Source: an uncultured bacterium (GTDB taxonomy: Bacteria; Actinomycetota; Actinomycetes; S36-B12). From it: a DNA stretch of 35,488 bases. The notes under the pieces were generated by a model. It had not been told where the DNA came from. It worked only from the letters and a program-made list of their open reading frames with translations, and made no database searches. This document shows positions 9,464 through 18,163 of this stretch, piece by piece. The stretch spans positions 1-35,488 of the forward strand of contig CAIVWG010000117.1 of assembly GCA_903909555.1 (NCBI GenBank), in the 5' to 3' direction. Numbering within the stretch: the stretch's first letter is position 1; each line of letters begins with the position of its first letter. The translations under genes were made by a program, and so were the position numbers.

Positions 9464-10624
9464 TCAGGCGCCCAGGATCGTGTCGATCACCAACTGGTCC
9501 AGTTGCTCGTTGCGGTATCCGCGACTGGCCAGGGCTTCGGGGTCGAACTTCTCGGCGAGGAGTTCGTCGGCGGCGGCCCGCGAATACGGTCCGACCGAGG
9601 GGATGGCGAGCTCGGGAACGCTGGCGGCGGCCATGGCCTCCGCCACGCGGGGGTCGGCGTCGAACTGGCGAGCCTTCTCGCGCAGGATGAGGTACGTCCG
9701 CATGCATCCGCGGGCGAAGTCCCAGATCCCGTCGCCCCACTCGTTGCGGTAGGGGCGGGCGTCGAAGTGCTTGGCCCCGGAGTACCCGCTGTTCTCGAGG
9801 AGGCGGACCACGAAGAAGTCGTCCTTGATGCCCTCTGAGCCGAACCGCAGGTCCTGGTCGTATCGGCCGATCTTCTGGTCATTGAGGTCGATATGGAAGA
9901 GCTTGCCCTGCCACAGCGTCTGGGCCACGCCCTGGTAGAAGCTGAGACCGGCCATCGTCTCGTGGGCCACTTCGGGATTGAGGCCCACCATGTCGGCGTG
10001 CTCGAGGGTCTCGATGAAGGCCAGGGCGTGGCCGACGGTGGGCAGGAAGGTGTCGCCCCGCGGCTCGTTGGGCTTGGGCTCGATCGCGAAGCGGATGTCG
10101 TATCCCTGCTCGACGACGTACGAGGCCAGGAAGTCCAGCGCCTCGCGATAGCGGTCGAGAGCGTCGGCGGGAGTCTTGGACGCGGCTGACTCGACACCCT
10201 CGCGCCCGCCCCAGAACACGTAGATCGGCGCTCCGAGCTCCGCGGCCACATCGAGGTTGCGCATCGACTTCGCAATGGCAAAGCGGCGGACGTCGCGGTC
10301 GTTGGACGTGAACGCACCGTCCTTGAACATCGGATGCCAGAACAGGTTCGTCGTGGCCATCGAGCACACGATTCCGGACTGGGCCAGTGCCTTCTTGAAG
10401 TCATCGAGCTGACGGCGCCTCTCGGACTCGTCAGCACCGAACGTCATGAGGTCGTCATCGTGGAAGCTCACGCCCCACGCGCCAATGTCGGCGAGGCCCC
10501 GGACGAAGTCCCCTGGCGGCAGCGGCGGTCGCGTCGCCTCGCCGAAGGGGTCACGCCCCGGGTGCCCGATGGTCCACAGGCCGAAGGCGAAGCGGTCCTC
10601 GGGCGTGGGGGTGTAGTCCGCCAT
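9464..10624 (-). CDS. xylA: Xylose isomerase
   Basis: MADYTPTPEDRFAFGLWTIGHPGRDPFGEATRPPL; YVFWGGREGVES; FAIEPKPNEPRGDTFLPTVGHALAF; GLNPEVAHE; FHIDLNDQ. This is the actinobacterial class XylA. Confidence 0.97.
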   Translation of the reverse strand: MADYTPTPEDRFAFGLWTIGHPGRDPFGEATRPPLPPGDFVRGLADIGAWGVSFHDDDLMTFGADESERRRQLDDFKKALAQSGIVCSMATTNLFWHPMFKDGAFTSNDRDVRRFAIAKSMRNLDVAAELGAPIYVFWGGREGVESAASKTPADALDRYREALDFLASYVVEQGYDIRFAIEPKPNEPRGDTFLPTVGHALAFIETLEHADMVGLNPEVAHETMAGLSFYQGVAQTLWQGKLFHIDLNDQKIGRYDQDLRFGSEGIKDDFFVVRLLENSGYSGAKHFDARPYRNEWGDGIWDFARGCMRTYLILREKARQFDADPRVAEAMAAASVPELAIPSVGPYSRAAADELLAEKFDPEALASRGYRNEQLDQLVIDTILGA

Positions 10625-10767
10625 CCGTCCCCCTCGTCGACGTCGGGGCAGGAGCCCCGGCCAGAGATTGTTGTCGGCCCGAACATATGGCCGGTCCCCG
10701 GGGCCCGCAACCCCTGAGCGTCACCCTCGCGCTGCGAATCGGTAACGAAAAGGTCACGCGGCGGACA

Positions 10768-12162
10768 TCAGGGGGTCGGGGAGGCGCCGTGCACGGTCGC
10801 GAAGGCACGCGCGTAGCCCTCGCGCACCGCGGGTGCCGGCGTTGGCTCGAGGACGGTCAGGCCCGCGGACGCCCATTCCGGGGGCTCCTTCGTCGCCGCC
10901 AGGGCCCAGGCCGCCTGCCGCGCGGCGCCGTCGGCGACGTACTCCCCCGGCGGTGGGATGGCGACGGGTACGTCGAAGACCGTGGTGGCGATCTGCTGCA
11001 CGGCCGGGCTGGCCGCCGCGCCCCCCACGATGAGGATGCGGCGGGGTTGGACGCCCTGGGCGCGCAGGGCGTCGACCGCGTCGGCCATCCCGCACAGCAT
11101 GCCCTCCACGCTGGCGCGAGCGATGTTCGGCGGCGTCATGGCGTCGCGGGTGAGCCCGATGAGGCTCCCGGTTGCACTGGGCAGGTTGGGGGTGCGCTCG
11201 CCATCAAGGTAGGGAAGGAGGGTGACGCCGCCGCTTCCCGGCGCGGCCTGCAGGGCGAGGTCGGACAGCCGATCGAGGTCCACGCCCAGCAACTGAGCGG
11301 TCGCCGTCATGACGCGAGCGGCGTTCAGGGTGCACACCAGGGGCAGGAAGCGACCCGTGGCATCGGCGAACCCCGCGACCTGCCCCGACGGATCCGCCGT
11401 GGGCCGGTCCGAGACGGCGAACGCCGTCCCCGAGGTGCCCAGTGACACGACGACGTCGCCGGGCAGCGCCCCGACGCCCAGGGCGGCGCCCATGTTGTCC
11501 CCGGTCCCGGGGGCCAGCGCGATCCCGGCGTAGGTCTCGCCGACGACCTCCTGGGGCCGGGCCACGCGGGGCACGTCGGGCGCATGGCCCAGCGCGAGCT
11601 CGAGCAACTCCGGGACGTACTCCCCGCGCGCTGGCGACCAGTAGCCCGTCCCCGACGCATCGCCCCGATCGGTCGTGGCCTCTCCGGGCGCCCCCGCCAG
11701 CCGCCACGTCAGCCAGTCGTGAGGCAGCATCACCCGGCGCACCCGGCGCGCACGATCCGGCTCCGCGCGGGCCAGCCACCTCAGTTTCGTGACGGTGAAG
11801 GAGGCCACGGGAACACTGCCCACCGTGTCGGCCCAGCGGACGGGGCCACCGCCTTCCACGACGAGGTCGGCGGCATCCTGCGCGGAGCGGGTGTCGTTCC
11901 ACAGCAGCGCGGGACGGATGACGTGGTCAGCCTCATCGAGCACGACCATGCCGTGCTGCTGGGCCGCGACGGCGAGTGCGGAGACGTCCTGCAAGGCGGG
12001 CCCGAGCACCTCCTCGAGCGCGCTCCACCACGCATCCGGGTGCACCTCGGTGCCCTCGGGATGCCCGGCGCGGAACTCCCGCACCAGAGCACCGGTGTCA
12101 GCGTCGCGCACGACGACCTTGACCGACTGGGTGGAGGAGTCGACCCCCGCAACGAGCGGCAT
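10768..12162 (-). CDS. xylB: Xylulokinase (FGGY family)
   Basis: [74 protein letters not shown]. Adjacent to xylA. Confidence 0.93.
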   Translation of the reverse strand: MPLVAGVDSSTQSVKVVVRDADTGALVREFRAGHPEGTEVHPDAWWSALEEVLGPALQDVSALAVAAQQHGMVVLDEADHVIRPALLWNDTRSAQDAADLVVEGGGPVRWADTVGSVPVASFTVTKLRWLARAEPDRARRVRRVMLPHDWLTWRLAGAPGEATTDRGDASGTGYWSPARGEYVPELLELALGHAPDVPRVARPQEVVGETYAGIALAPGTGDNMGAALGVGALPGDVVVSLGTSGTAFAVSDRPTADPSGQVAGFADATGRFLPLVCTLNAARVMTATAQLLGVDLDRLSDLALQAAPGSGGVTLLPYLDGERTPNLPSATGSLIGLTRDAMTPPNIARASVEGMLCGMADAVDALRAQGVQPRRILIVGGAAASPAVQQIATTVFDVPVAIPPPGEYVADGAARQAAWALAATKEPPEWASAGLTVLEPTPAPAVREGYARAFATVHGASPTP

Positions 12163-12212
12163 GGCCGGACGCTACCGGACGGCGCGGGACTGCGCAGGGG
12201 TGCCGAACTGCC

Positions 12213-13064
12213 TCAGGTCTTGCGGTCGTCCGCGGCCTTGATGTCGGCCTCGAGCGCGTCCAGGGAGTCCCGCAGAGCCTGGATATGGCGCAACGCCACG
12301 GCGGTATCGCCCGCCCGCCCCTCAAGTTCCTGGCGGGCCTCCCGCTCCCGGGCCTCCTCCATGGAGCTGATGATGATGCCGATGAGCAGGTTGAAGATGA
12401 CGAAGGCCGCGATGAGCACGTAGCTCACGAAGAACACGGTGGCCCACGGCGAGACCGCCGAGGCCTCCTCGAGGTACGTCGGGAAGTTCTCCAGGGTGAG
12501 GAGCACGAAGAGGGTGAGCATCGATCGCGTGACGGTCCCCCAGGACTGCGGGAGCGCCTCGCCGAAGAGGCTCCACCCCAGCATCCCGTAGACGAAGACG
12601 AGGAGGAACGTGAGGACGACGATGCTCCCCAGGGGCGGGATGGAACGGACGACGCTGTAGATGAGGACGCGGGCATCGGGCAGGAATCGGATGAGCCGCA
12701 CGATGCGGCCCAGCCGCAGAAGCCGCAGGATCTGGGCGTTGTCGCGCAGCCCCGGGATCAGCGCTCCGCCGATGATGACGAAGTCGAAGATGTTCCAGCC
12801 GTTCTTGAAGAAGTCCCACGGGCGCCGCCCGTAGGACGCGATCCGCAGGATGAGCTCGACGACGAAGATGCCGTACAGGACGCTGTTGATGGTCACGAGC
12901 AGGTCGCCGTAGGACTCCATGACGGCCGGGAACGTCTCCAGGCCCAGGACGATCGCGTTCACGACGATCACGCCCGCGATGACGAGGTTGAAGGGCTCGG
13001 AGTCGACAAGGCGGGCCAGGCGACCCGTCCTGCCCTGATCCCGCGGGGACTCCTCCACGCTCAC
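12213..13064 (-). CDS. Voltage-gated cation channel (BacNav/NaChBac-like ion transporter) with C-terminal coiled coil
   Basis: S4 segment ILRLLRLGRIVRLIRFLPDAR with an Arg every third residue; S1-S3 typical (FIVVELILRIASYGRRPWDFFKNGWNIFDFVII); pore LFVLLTLENFPTYLEE; S6 FVIFNLLIGIIISSMEEAREREARQELE. Confidence 0.9.
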   Translation of the reverse strand: MSVEESPRDQGRTGRLARLVDSEPFNLVIAGVIVVNAIVLGLETFPAVMESYGDLLVTINSVLYGIFVVELILRIASYGRRPWDFFKNGWNIFDFVIIGGALIPGLRDNAQILRLLRLGRIVRLIRFLPDARVLIYSVVRSIPPLGSIVVLTFLLVFVYGMLGWSLFGEALPQSWGTVTRSMLTLFVLLTLENFPTYLEEASAVSPWATVFFVSYVLIAAFVIFNLLIGIIISSMEEAREREARQELEGRAGDTAVALRHIQALRDSLDALEADIKAADDRKT

Positions 13065-13084
13065 GCTCTCGATGGTAGGGGGCG

Positions 13085-15067
13085 TCAGCCGAAGGAGCCG
13101 TCGTTCTCCGTCACGATGGTGAGCCGGAACGGCCCTCCTCGCTCGAAGGCGGGGATGGTGACGACGGCCGGCGTGATATCGGCACCGGGGGCCCTGTCGA
13201 CAGGGAGGAACGCGATTCCCTGGGTGTTGAACCGGGCGACGAGGTCACGACCGCCCACGCGCACGCGCGCGACCACGCCCTCGCAGCGAGGCGCACCCGC
13301 CCGGACGGGGCAGCCTTCCATGGCGGGCATGTTGAGCATGAGCGCGAGCGTTCCGGTGCGCCGACCCGTGGGCGTGAGCGTCACGGCGACGGGGTACTTG
13401 GGGCTGACGTCCGCCGACAAGCAGGCGACATTGCTGCCGAGACAGGCGCTCGCGACCGCCCAGGACCCCGCGGCGTACTGGCGCAGACCCGACCTGACCT
13501 CCGGGCTGGGACCCGGCGCCGCGACGTCGACGGTACGGCTGCCCGAGATGCGGCCCCGCGGGTCGATCGTGACCCGGCGGAAGGCATCGAAGCCCTGCGG
13601 GGCAGACGCCATCACGTCCACCGTGAGCACGGTGCCGGCCGGAACCGGCTCGGCCAGGGTCCAGAACACTCGCAGGCGATTCCCCTCAACCCACCGCGCG
13701 CGGAGGTCGGCGATCCCCGACTGCCCGCCGACGAAGGACACGGGCCAGTACGGGGTGGTGTAGCTCCCCTCCGAGGTGTGCACGGTGAGCGCGTACCACG
13801 CGGCAGCCGGTTCGACCTCCATGAGGTTGCGGACCTCTCGAGCATCGACCGTCCACGAGTCGTCGCTGCCGTAGCCCAGGGCGGTGATGGTGTAGCCCTC
13901 GATCTCCCCGCCTGCGCCTCCCGGCGACCACTGAGCGGCGACGTACACGTCGGTCTCGAGGTCCATGGGTTGGAAGGAGAGGTACGACGGGAACGCCGTT
14001 GGAGTCGGCGCCGGCAGCGCGTCCTCGCCCACCGCCGCGGCGGGATTGACGGCGCCGTAGCCGTAGTCGGGGTCGTATCCCTTCGCGCCACGGTCCTGGG
14101 CCGTGCTCGTGAGGCGCTGGCGCACCTCAACCGGGGTCATATCGGGGAAGGCCTCGAGGACGAGCGCCGCCACTCCGGCGACGAAGGGCGCGGCCATCGA
14201 CGTGCCGCTCAGGGGGATGAGCGGGCGGGGCTCCACGGCGAACGACGTGCCTTGGAGCGCCGCGCGTGCCATCGGCCCGAGGATGTCGGTGCCCGGGGCG
14301 GATACCGAGACGAAGCCCTCGAAGGACGAGAAGTAGGCCAGATTGAGGTCGGGGTCGAGGGCCGTCACCGTGATCGCGGTCGCGCATCCTGCCGGCAGCA
14401 TGGCGGGATTGCCGTCCACGCCGGAGTTCCCGGCAGCGATGACGACAACGCTGCCCTTCGCGGTCGCATTGCCGACCGCCGCGCACAGTTCCTCCTGCAA
14501 CTCGGGCGGCAGAAGAATCTCCGGCTGGCCCAGGGACAGGTTGATGACATCGGCACGTCCGGCCACGTGATCGAGGCCGGCGATCACCGACGGCCACAGG
14601 TCAGGGTCGGACTTCTCCCACGCCACCGCGCCCAGGATGAGGCTGGCCTCGGGCGCGACCCCCGTCATGCCCACCCCATCGGACACCCCCGCGGCGATGC
14701 CCGCCACGTGGGTGCCGTGCGTCTCCGTGGAGTTCATGTCCTCCGGAGCAACCTCCTTGACCGTGGTCCCTTCGACGACGAAGGACTCCACGACGTTCGG
14801 GGCGATCTCCGGATGAGCTCCGTCGTAGTCGGAGTCGAGGATGGCGATGGTGACCCCGTCACCGGTGTGACCGGCGGCGTGCACGGCCTCAAGGGAGGTC
14901 GCCACGAGGTTCCACTGCGAGTCGGTGTAGTCCCCGACGAGGACCGGCGCAGGGGCAGGGTCCGCCGACGGGACGGTCACGGCCGCCGCCGGCGGTGGCA
15001 TGACAGCGGCGCCGACGAGCAGGGCGAGGCCGAGGACGAGTGCGGAGCGGGGGCTCACCGGGCGCAT
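13085..15067 (-). CDS. Secreted S8 family (subtilisin-like) serine peptidase
   Basis: Catalytic motifs ILDSDYDGAHPEI (Asp), ETHGTHVAGIAAG (His), SGTSMAAPFVAGVAALVLE (Ser); signal peptide from MRPVSPRSALVLGLALLVGAAVMPPPAAA. ATG at 15067 preferred over 15181. Confidence 0.93.
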   Translation of the reverse strand: MRPVSPRSALVLGLALLVGAAVMPPPAAAVTVPSADPAPAPVLVGDYTDSQWNLVATSLEAVHAAGHTGDGVTIAILDSDYDGAHPEIAPNVVESFVVEGTTVKEVAPEDMNSTETHGTHVAGIAAGVSDGVGMTGVAPEASLILGAVAWEKSDPDLWPSVIAGLDHVAGRADVINLSLGQPEILLPPELQEELCAAVGNATAKGSVVVIAAGNSGVDGNPAMLPAGCATAITVTALDPDLNLAYFSSFEGFVSVSAPGTDILGPMARAALQGTSFAVEPRPLIPLSGTSMAAPFVAGVAALVLEAFPDMTPVEVRQRLTSTAQDRGAKGYDPDYGYGAVNPAAAVGEDALPAPTPTAFPSYLSFQPMDLETDVYVAAQWSPGGAGGEIEGYTITALGYGSDDSWTVDAREVRNLMEVEPAAAWYALTVHTSEGSYTTPYWPVSFVGGQSGIADLRARWVEGNRLRVFWTLAEPVPAGTVLTVDVMASAPQGFDAFRRVTIDPRGRISGSRTVDVAAPGPSPEVRSGLRQYAAGSWAVASACLGSNVACLSADVSPKYPVAVTLTPTGRRTGTLALMLNMPAMEGCPVRAGAPRCEGVVARVRVGGRDLVARFNTQGIAFLPVDRAPGADITPAVVTIPAFERGGPFRLTIVTENDGSFG

Positions 15068-15131
15068 GGGGCCTGCTTTCGACGGGGGGCGATACCTCAC
15101 CCTAGGGGGCGGAGGTGCATCTGCGGGCCGA

Positions 15132-15785
15132 TTAGACACCCAGGCGCGCAGACGCGAACCGCGCGACGGCCTCCTCGTCACCGGAGATGTCGAGGACGAC
15201 CGCGTGACGGCCGAAGAGCCGCAGCAGCAATTCCAGGGGGGCGCCGGTCAGGGTCACGCTCGGGGAGCCCGCCTTCGCGACATGCCGCTGCCCCGTGTCG
15301 CTTCTCACCAGGACGAGCCCAACCGGCACCTTGCGCGCCAGCAGCCGGGTCGCCTTGGTGAGCCGAGCCCACAGCAGGTCCTGCTCCTCCGGCGGGAGTT
15401 CCCGCGGCTGCCATGACGGCGAGCCATCGGGCAGAGGGGGTGTCGCACGTCGCACGTCCTCGTGGTGAACGGCGAACTCGAAGAGGTTGGCGAGGCCGTC
15501 TGCCCAGCGCATCGGGGAGTACAGCGGAGGACCGGTGCGCACCGTGGCCACCAGGTCGGGCCACGGGCGCTCGGCGTAGGACTGCTGGACGGAGGCGGCG
15601 TAGCCCGCGAGGGGTCCGCCCAGGATCCCGCCGGCAGCGTCGGGACGGCCCTCCCGCACCGCCAGATGGGCGGCGAGGTCGCGGGTCGTCCAGCCCTCGC
15701 ACAGTGTGGGCGCGTCGGGCCCGACCTCGAGGAAGAGATCGCAGAGCTCGGTGCGCTCGGCGCGTGCCACGTCGGAGGCCTTCAC
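15132..15785 (-). CDS. TIGR03085-like / mycothiol-dependent maleylpyruvate isomerase-like DinB-fold protein
   Basis: VKASDVARAERTELCDLFLEVGPDAPTLCEGWTTRDLAAHLAVREGRPDAAGG and FEFAVHHEDVRRA, with His residues typical of the family. GTG start proposed. Confidence 0.75.
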   Translation of the reverse strand: MKASDVARAERTELCDLFLEVGPDAPTLCEGWTTRDLAAHLAVREGRPDAAGGILGGPLAGYAASVQQSYAERPWPDLVATVRTGPPLYSPMRWADGLANLFEFAVHHEDVRRATPPLPDGSPSWQPRELPPEEQDLLWARLTKATRLLARKVPVGLVLVRSDTGQRHVAKAGSPSVTLTGAPLELLLRLFGRHAVVLDISGDEEAVARFASARLGV

Positions 15786-15875
15786 GCCCCCGATCGTGGC
15801 ACGCGCCGCCGAGCGCCCCATGCCCGGCCTGTCAGATCACTGAGGCTGCGACTCACCTCTCCTCGGTCATGGCCT

Positions 15876-16562
15876 TCATGCCGGAGTCGCGGTCACGATG
15901 ACGTTGGAGAGGTAGCTCCCGGCGGCGGAGTCGAAATCCCCGCCGCAGGTGATGAGCGTGAGCCGATGAGCGCCGTCGGTGCCGAAGGCCTCGCGCACGA
16001 TGGACGCGAAGTCCTCCTTGAGCACCATCTCGACCTCGCTCACCCGGAAGCGATGCGCGGTGCCGGACTCGTCGACGACACGAAGGCGGTCTCCCGCCTC
16101 CAGGCCCTCGAGGTTGTCGAAGGCACCCGACCCGGCCACCGCCGAGTTGCGATGGCCCACGATGACCGTCGAGCCGGCCAGGGAGTCCAGGGACACGCTG
16201 CCGCGGTACCACCCGACCGTCGTGACGTCGTCCGGGACGACGACTCCGCCCGCCTCATCCAGGCCCACCTCGATGACGGGCGCCTGCACCCCGAGTTCCG
16301 GGAGCGCAATCTGCCGGGGGATGGCCTCGGGCGATCCCGCTGGCTGCGCGACCGCCTGCGGCGCTGCCGCGCCGTTGGCTTGCGGCGCTGTCGCGCCGTT
16401 GGCTGGCTGCGGTGGTCCTCCACCCTCGGTGGCGGGTTCCGAGATCATGGCCGCCGCCGGAGGCGGGCTCCCGGCACCCAGGAAGTGTGCCGGAAGCACC
16501 GCCGCCAACGCCGCGATGATCACGAAGGCCAGTGCCCATCCGAGACGCTTGAGCAACGTCAT
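15876..16562 (-). CDS. Class F-type sortase
   Basis: N-terminal TM anchor; Pro/Ala-rich linker; RQIALPELGVQAPVIEVGL; VIVGHRNS (catalytic His); HRLTLITCGGDFD (TLITC catalytic Cys); downstream Y-x-x-N. Confidence 0.9.
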   Translation of the reverse strand: MTLLKRLGWALAFVIIAALAAVLPAHFLGAGSPPPAAAMISEPATEGGGPPQPANGATAPQANGAAAPQAVAQPAGSPEAIPRQIALPELGVQAPVIEVGLDEAGGVVVPDDVTTVGWYRGSVSLDSLAGSTVIVGHRNSAVAGSGAFDNLEGLEAGDRLRVVDESGTAHRFRVSEVEMVLKEDFASIVREAFGTDGAHRLTLITCGGDFDSAAGSYLSNVIVTATPA

Positions 16563-16574
16563 GGCACCTGCCTC

Positions 16575-17837
16575 TCATCGCTCGGCTCGCCGGTAGCGCA
16601 GCAGTCCGTTGATGCCGAGGCTGAGCGCCCCGAGGACCAGCAGCCACAGGAGCGCGGGCTTGCTCGGTTCCGGGAAGGGCCCGCCACCGGCGTCAACGCC
16701 CGTGGGCAGCCGCCCCGATGCCGGGCTCACGCCCGTGCCGGATGCGGCTCGCGGCTGACCGCTGTAGCTGATGCCGGAGGGGAAGACGAACCCCGAGGGT
16801 CCCACCGAGGGGCTCGTGGTCCCCGGAGACGGCGTCACCGTCGTCTCCGTCGGAGTCGGCGTCGTCGATCCCGGGGACGGCGTGATCGTCGTCTCCGTCG
16901 GTGTTGCCGTCACCGTGACCGTCTCGGTCACCGTCGGGGTGCTGGTCGGCTGCGCGGTGATCGTCGTCGGCACGGGAATGATGACGGTGTCGGTCTGCGT
17001 CGCCGTGGCCGTCACGGTCGACGTTGCCGTCTCCGTGGTGGTCGCCGTCGCCGTCGCGGTCTCCGTCAAGGTTGCCGTGGCCGTCGCCGTCTCCGTCGTG
17101 GTCGCCGTCGCCGTCGTCGTGGCCGTCTCCGTCGTCGTCGCCGTGGCCGTCGCCGTCTCCGTGATCGTCGGGGTCGACGTCGGGGTTGCCGTGACCGTCT
17201 CGGTGACCGTCACGGTCGGGCTGGCCGAGGGGGACGGGGTGCAATTGCCCCAGCCGGCACCCCCGCCCTGGCCGTTGTTACACGGAGTCTCGAAGTTGCT
17301 GTCGCTACTCGACGGCGATGGCGACGAGCTGCCCGTCGGACTCGAGCTGCCCGTCGGACTCGAGCTGCCCGTCGGGCTCCCCGACGACGAGGACCCGGAG
17401 GGACTCGGCTTCGTGTTCACCGAGCCCGGCGGGGCTGAGGGCTTGGTGAACAGGGGCACGTCGTCGGACCACGAGCCGCCGCCAGAGCCACCTCCATCCC
17501 CGGACCCTCCCCCTCCTCCGGAACCTCCTCCTCCGCCAGAGCTGCCCCCGCCGACGATCTGGGGGAGTTCCTGGACTAGGGACCCGGAACCTCCCCACAG
17601 GCCTTGACCCCCCGAGCCGCCTCCCCCTCCGGAGCCACCACCTCCCCCGCCCGAACCACTCCCACTGCCGAGGCTCGACGCCAGTTGGCCCCAGTCCCCG
17701 GCATTCGCCGTGGGAGCCAGCATGAAGAGGGTCAGGCCCGTCGCCGTGGCCAACCCGGTGACAGCGACAAAGAGCGAGGCTCCTCGTCGCGGTTGCGAAC
17801 GCCGGTATCGCCCGGACGTTCGAACGACTTTGCGCAT
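16575..17837 (-). CDS. Putative cell-surface protein: Gly-rich region, Ser/Pro repeats, long Thr-X stalk, C-terminal TM and basic tail
   Basis: Signal peptide ending APTANA; GSGSGGGGGGSGGGGGSGG; SSSPTGSSSPTGSSSPTGSSSP; TVTVTETVTATPTSTPTITETATATATTTETATTTATATTTETATATAT; C-terminus KPALLWLLVLGALSLGINGLLRYRRAER. Directly upstream of the sortase on the same strand. Confidence 0.85.
   Translation of the reverse strand: MRKVVRTSGRYRRSQPRRGASLFVAVTGLATATGLTLFMLAPTANAGDWGQLASSLGSGSGSGGGGGGSGGGGGSGGQGLWGGSGSLVQELPQIVGGGSSGGGGGSGGGGGSGDGGGSGGGSWSDDVPLFTKPSAPPGSVNTKPSPSGSSSSGSPTGSSSPTGSSSPTGSSSPSPSSSDSNFETPCNNGQGGGAGWGNCTPSPSASPTVTVTETVTATPTSTPTITETATATATTTETATTTATATTTETATATATLTETATATATTTETATSTVTATATQTDTVIIPVPTTITAQPTSTPTVTETVTVTATPTETTITPSPGSTTPTPTETTVTPSPGTTSPSVGPSGFVFPSGISYSGQPRAASGTGVSPASGRLPTGVDAGGGPFPEPSKPALLWLLVLGALSLGINGLLRYRRAER
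16840..17215 (-). repeat. Degenerate 6-bp-periodic repeat encoding alternating Thr-X stalk
   Basis: + strand shows long runs of gtcgccgtc/gtctccgtc/gtcgtggtc; the - strand encodes (TA/TV/TE)n. Confidence 0.85.
17326..17379 (-). repeat. Three tandem 18-bp units (gagctgcccgtcggactc) encoding SPTGSS repeats
   Basis: Units at 17326-17343, 17344-17361 and 17362-17379; the first two are identical, the third differs by one base (gggctc). Confidence 0.9.
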
Positions 17838-17896
17838 GTCGTCCTTCCCTTCTGGGGTGTTGTCCCCCGTTGACCCTGCGGTGATTGACCCGGGAT

Positions 17897-17908
17897 ATCA
17901 ACGTTGAT
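17897..17908. promoter_or_regulatory. 12-bp perfect palindrome ATCAACGTTGAT, candidate operator
   Basis: Located in the 326-bp divergent intergenic region between the surface-protein gene and the LuxR-type regulator; a related 11-bp inverted repeat CATCATTGATG is at 17989-17999. Confidence 0.35.
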
Positions 17909-18058
17909 GGTGGGCAATGAACGGGTAGGCGAAGTCGACGGAATTCCAGACCGTTCAGTGATGATGGGAGAGGAACACTTCTCCCAGGCATCATTGATGT
18001 CGCCTGTGACATGCGACACTCGCGAACGCCTACGGCGGCGATCCTTCGGGTTCGTCCA

Positions 18059-18088
18059 TTGCCCCCCCCCCCCCGCGTGCGACATACT
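18059..18088 (+). promoter_or_regulatory. Candidate promoter with C13 homopolymer in the -35/-10 spacer
   Basis: TTGCCC (18059-18064), 18-nt spacer including ten further C residues, CATACT (18083-18088); 76 bp upstream of the regulator GTG start at 18164. C tract spans 18062-18074. Confidence 0.4.
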
Positions 18089-18163
18089 GAGAGAGGTCCC
18101 CTGACTCATCCGACGTGACGCGTCGGGCTTCACCGCATCGGGGGGTGCGCCATTCTCAGTCTC

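Noticed and set aside
8022-9752. 576-aa + strand ORF antisense to the sugar-binding protein
   Set aside because: No family motifs, contains the reverse of the repeat linker; the - strand lipoprotein is clear.
15462-17438. 658-aa + strand ORF with Arg-rich repeat tail
   Set aside because: Antisense shadow of the sortase and Thr-X repeat gene.
16771-17607. 278-aa + strand ORF with VAVTVSVTVGV repeats resembling a beta-rich fibre
   Set aside because: Complement of the Thr-X codon repeats; the - strand frame has signal peptide, TM and sortase linkage, whereas this frame has none.
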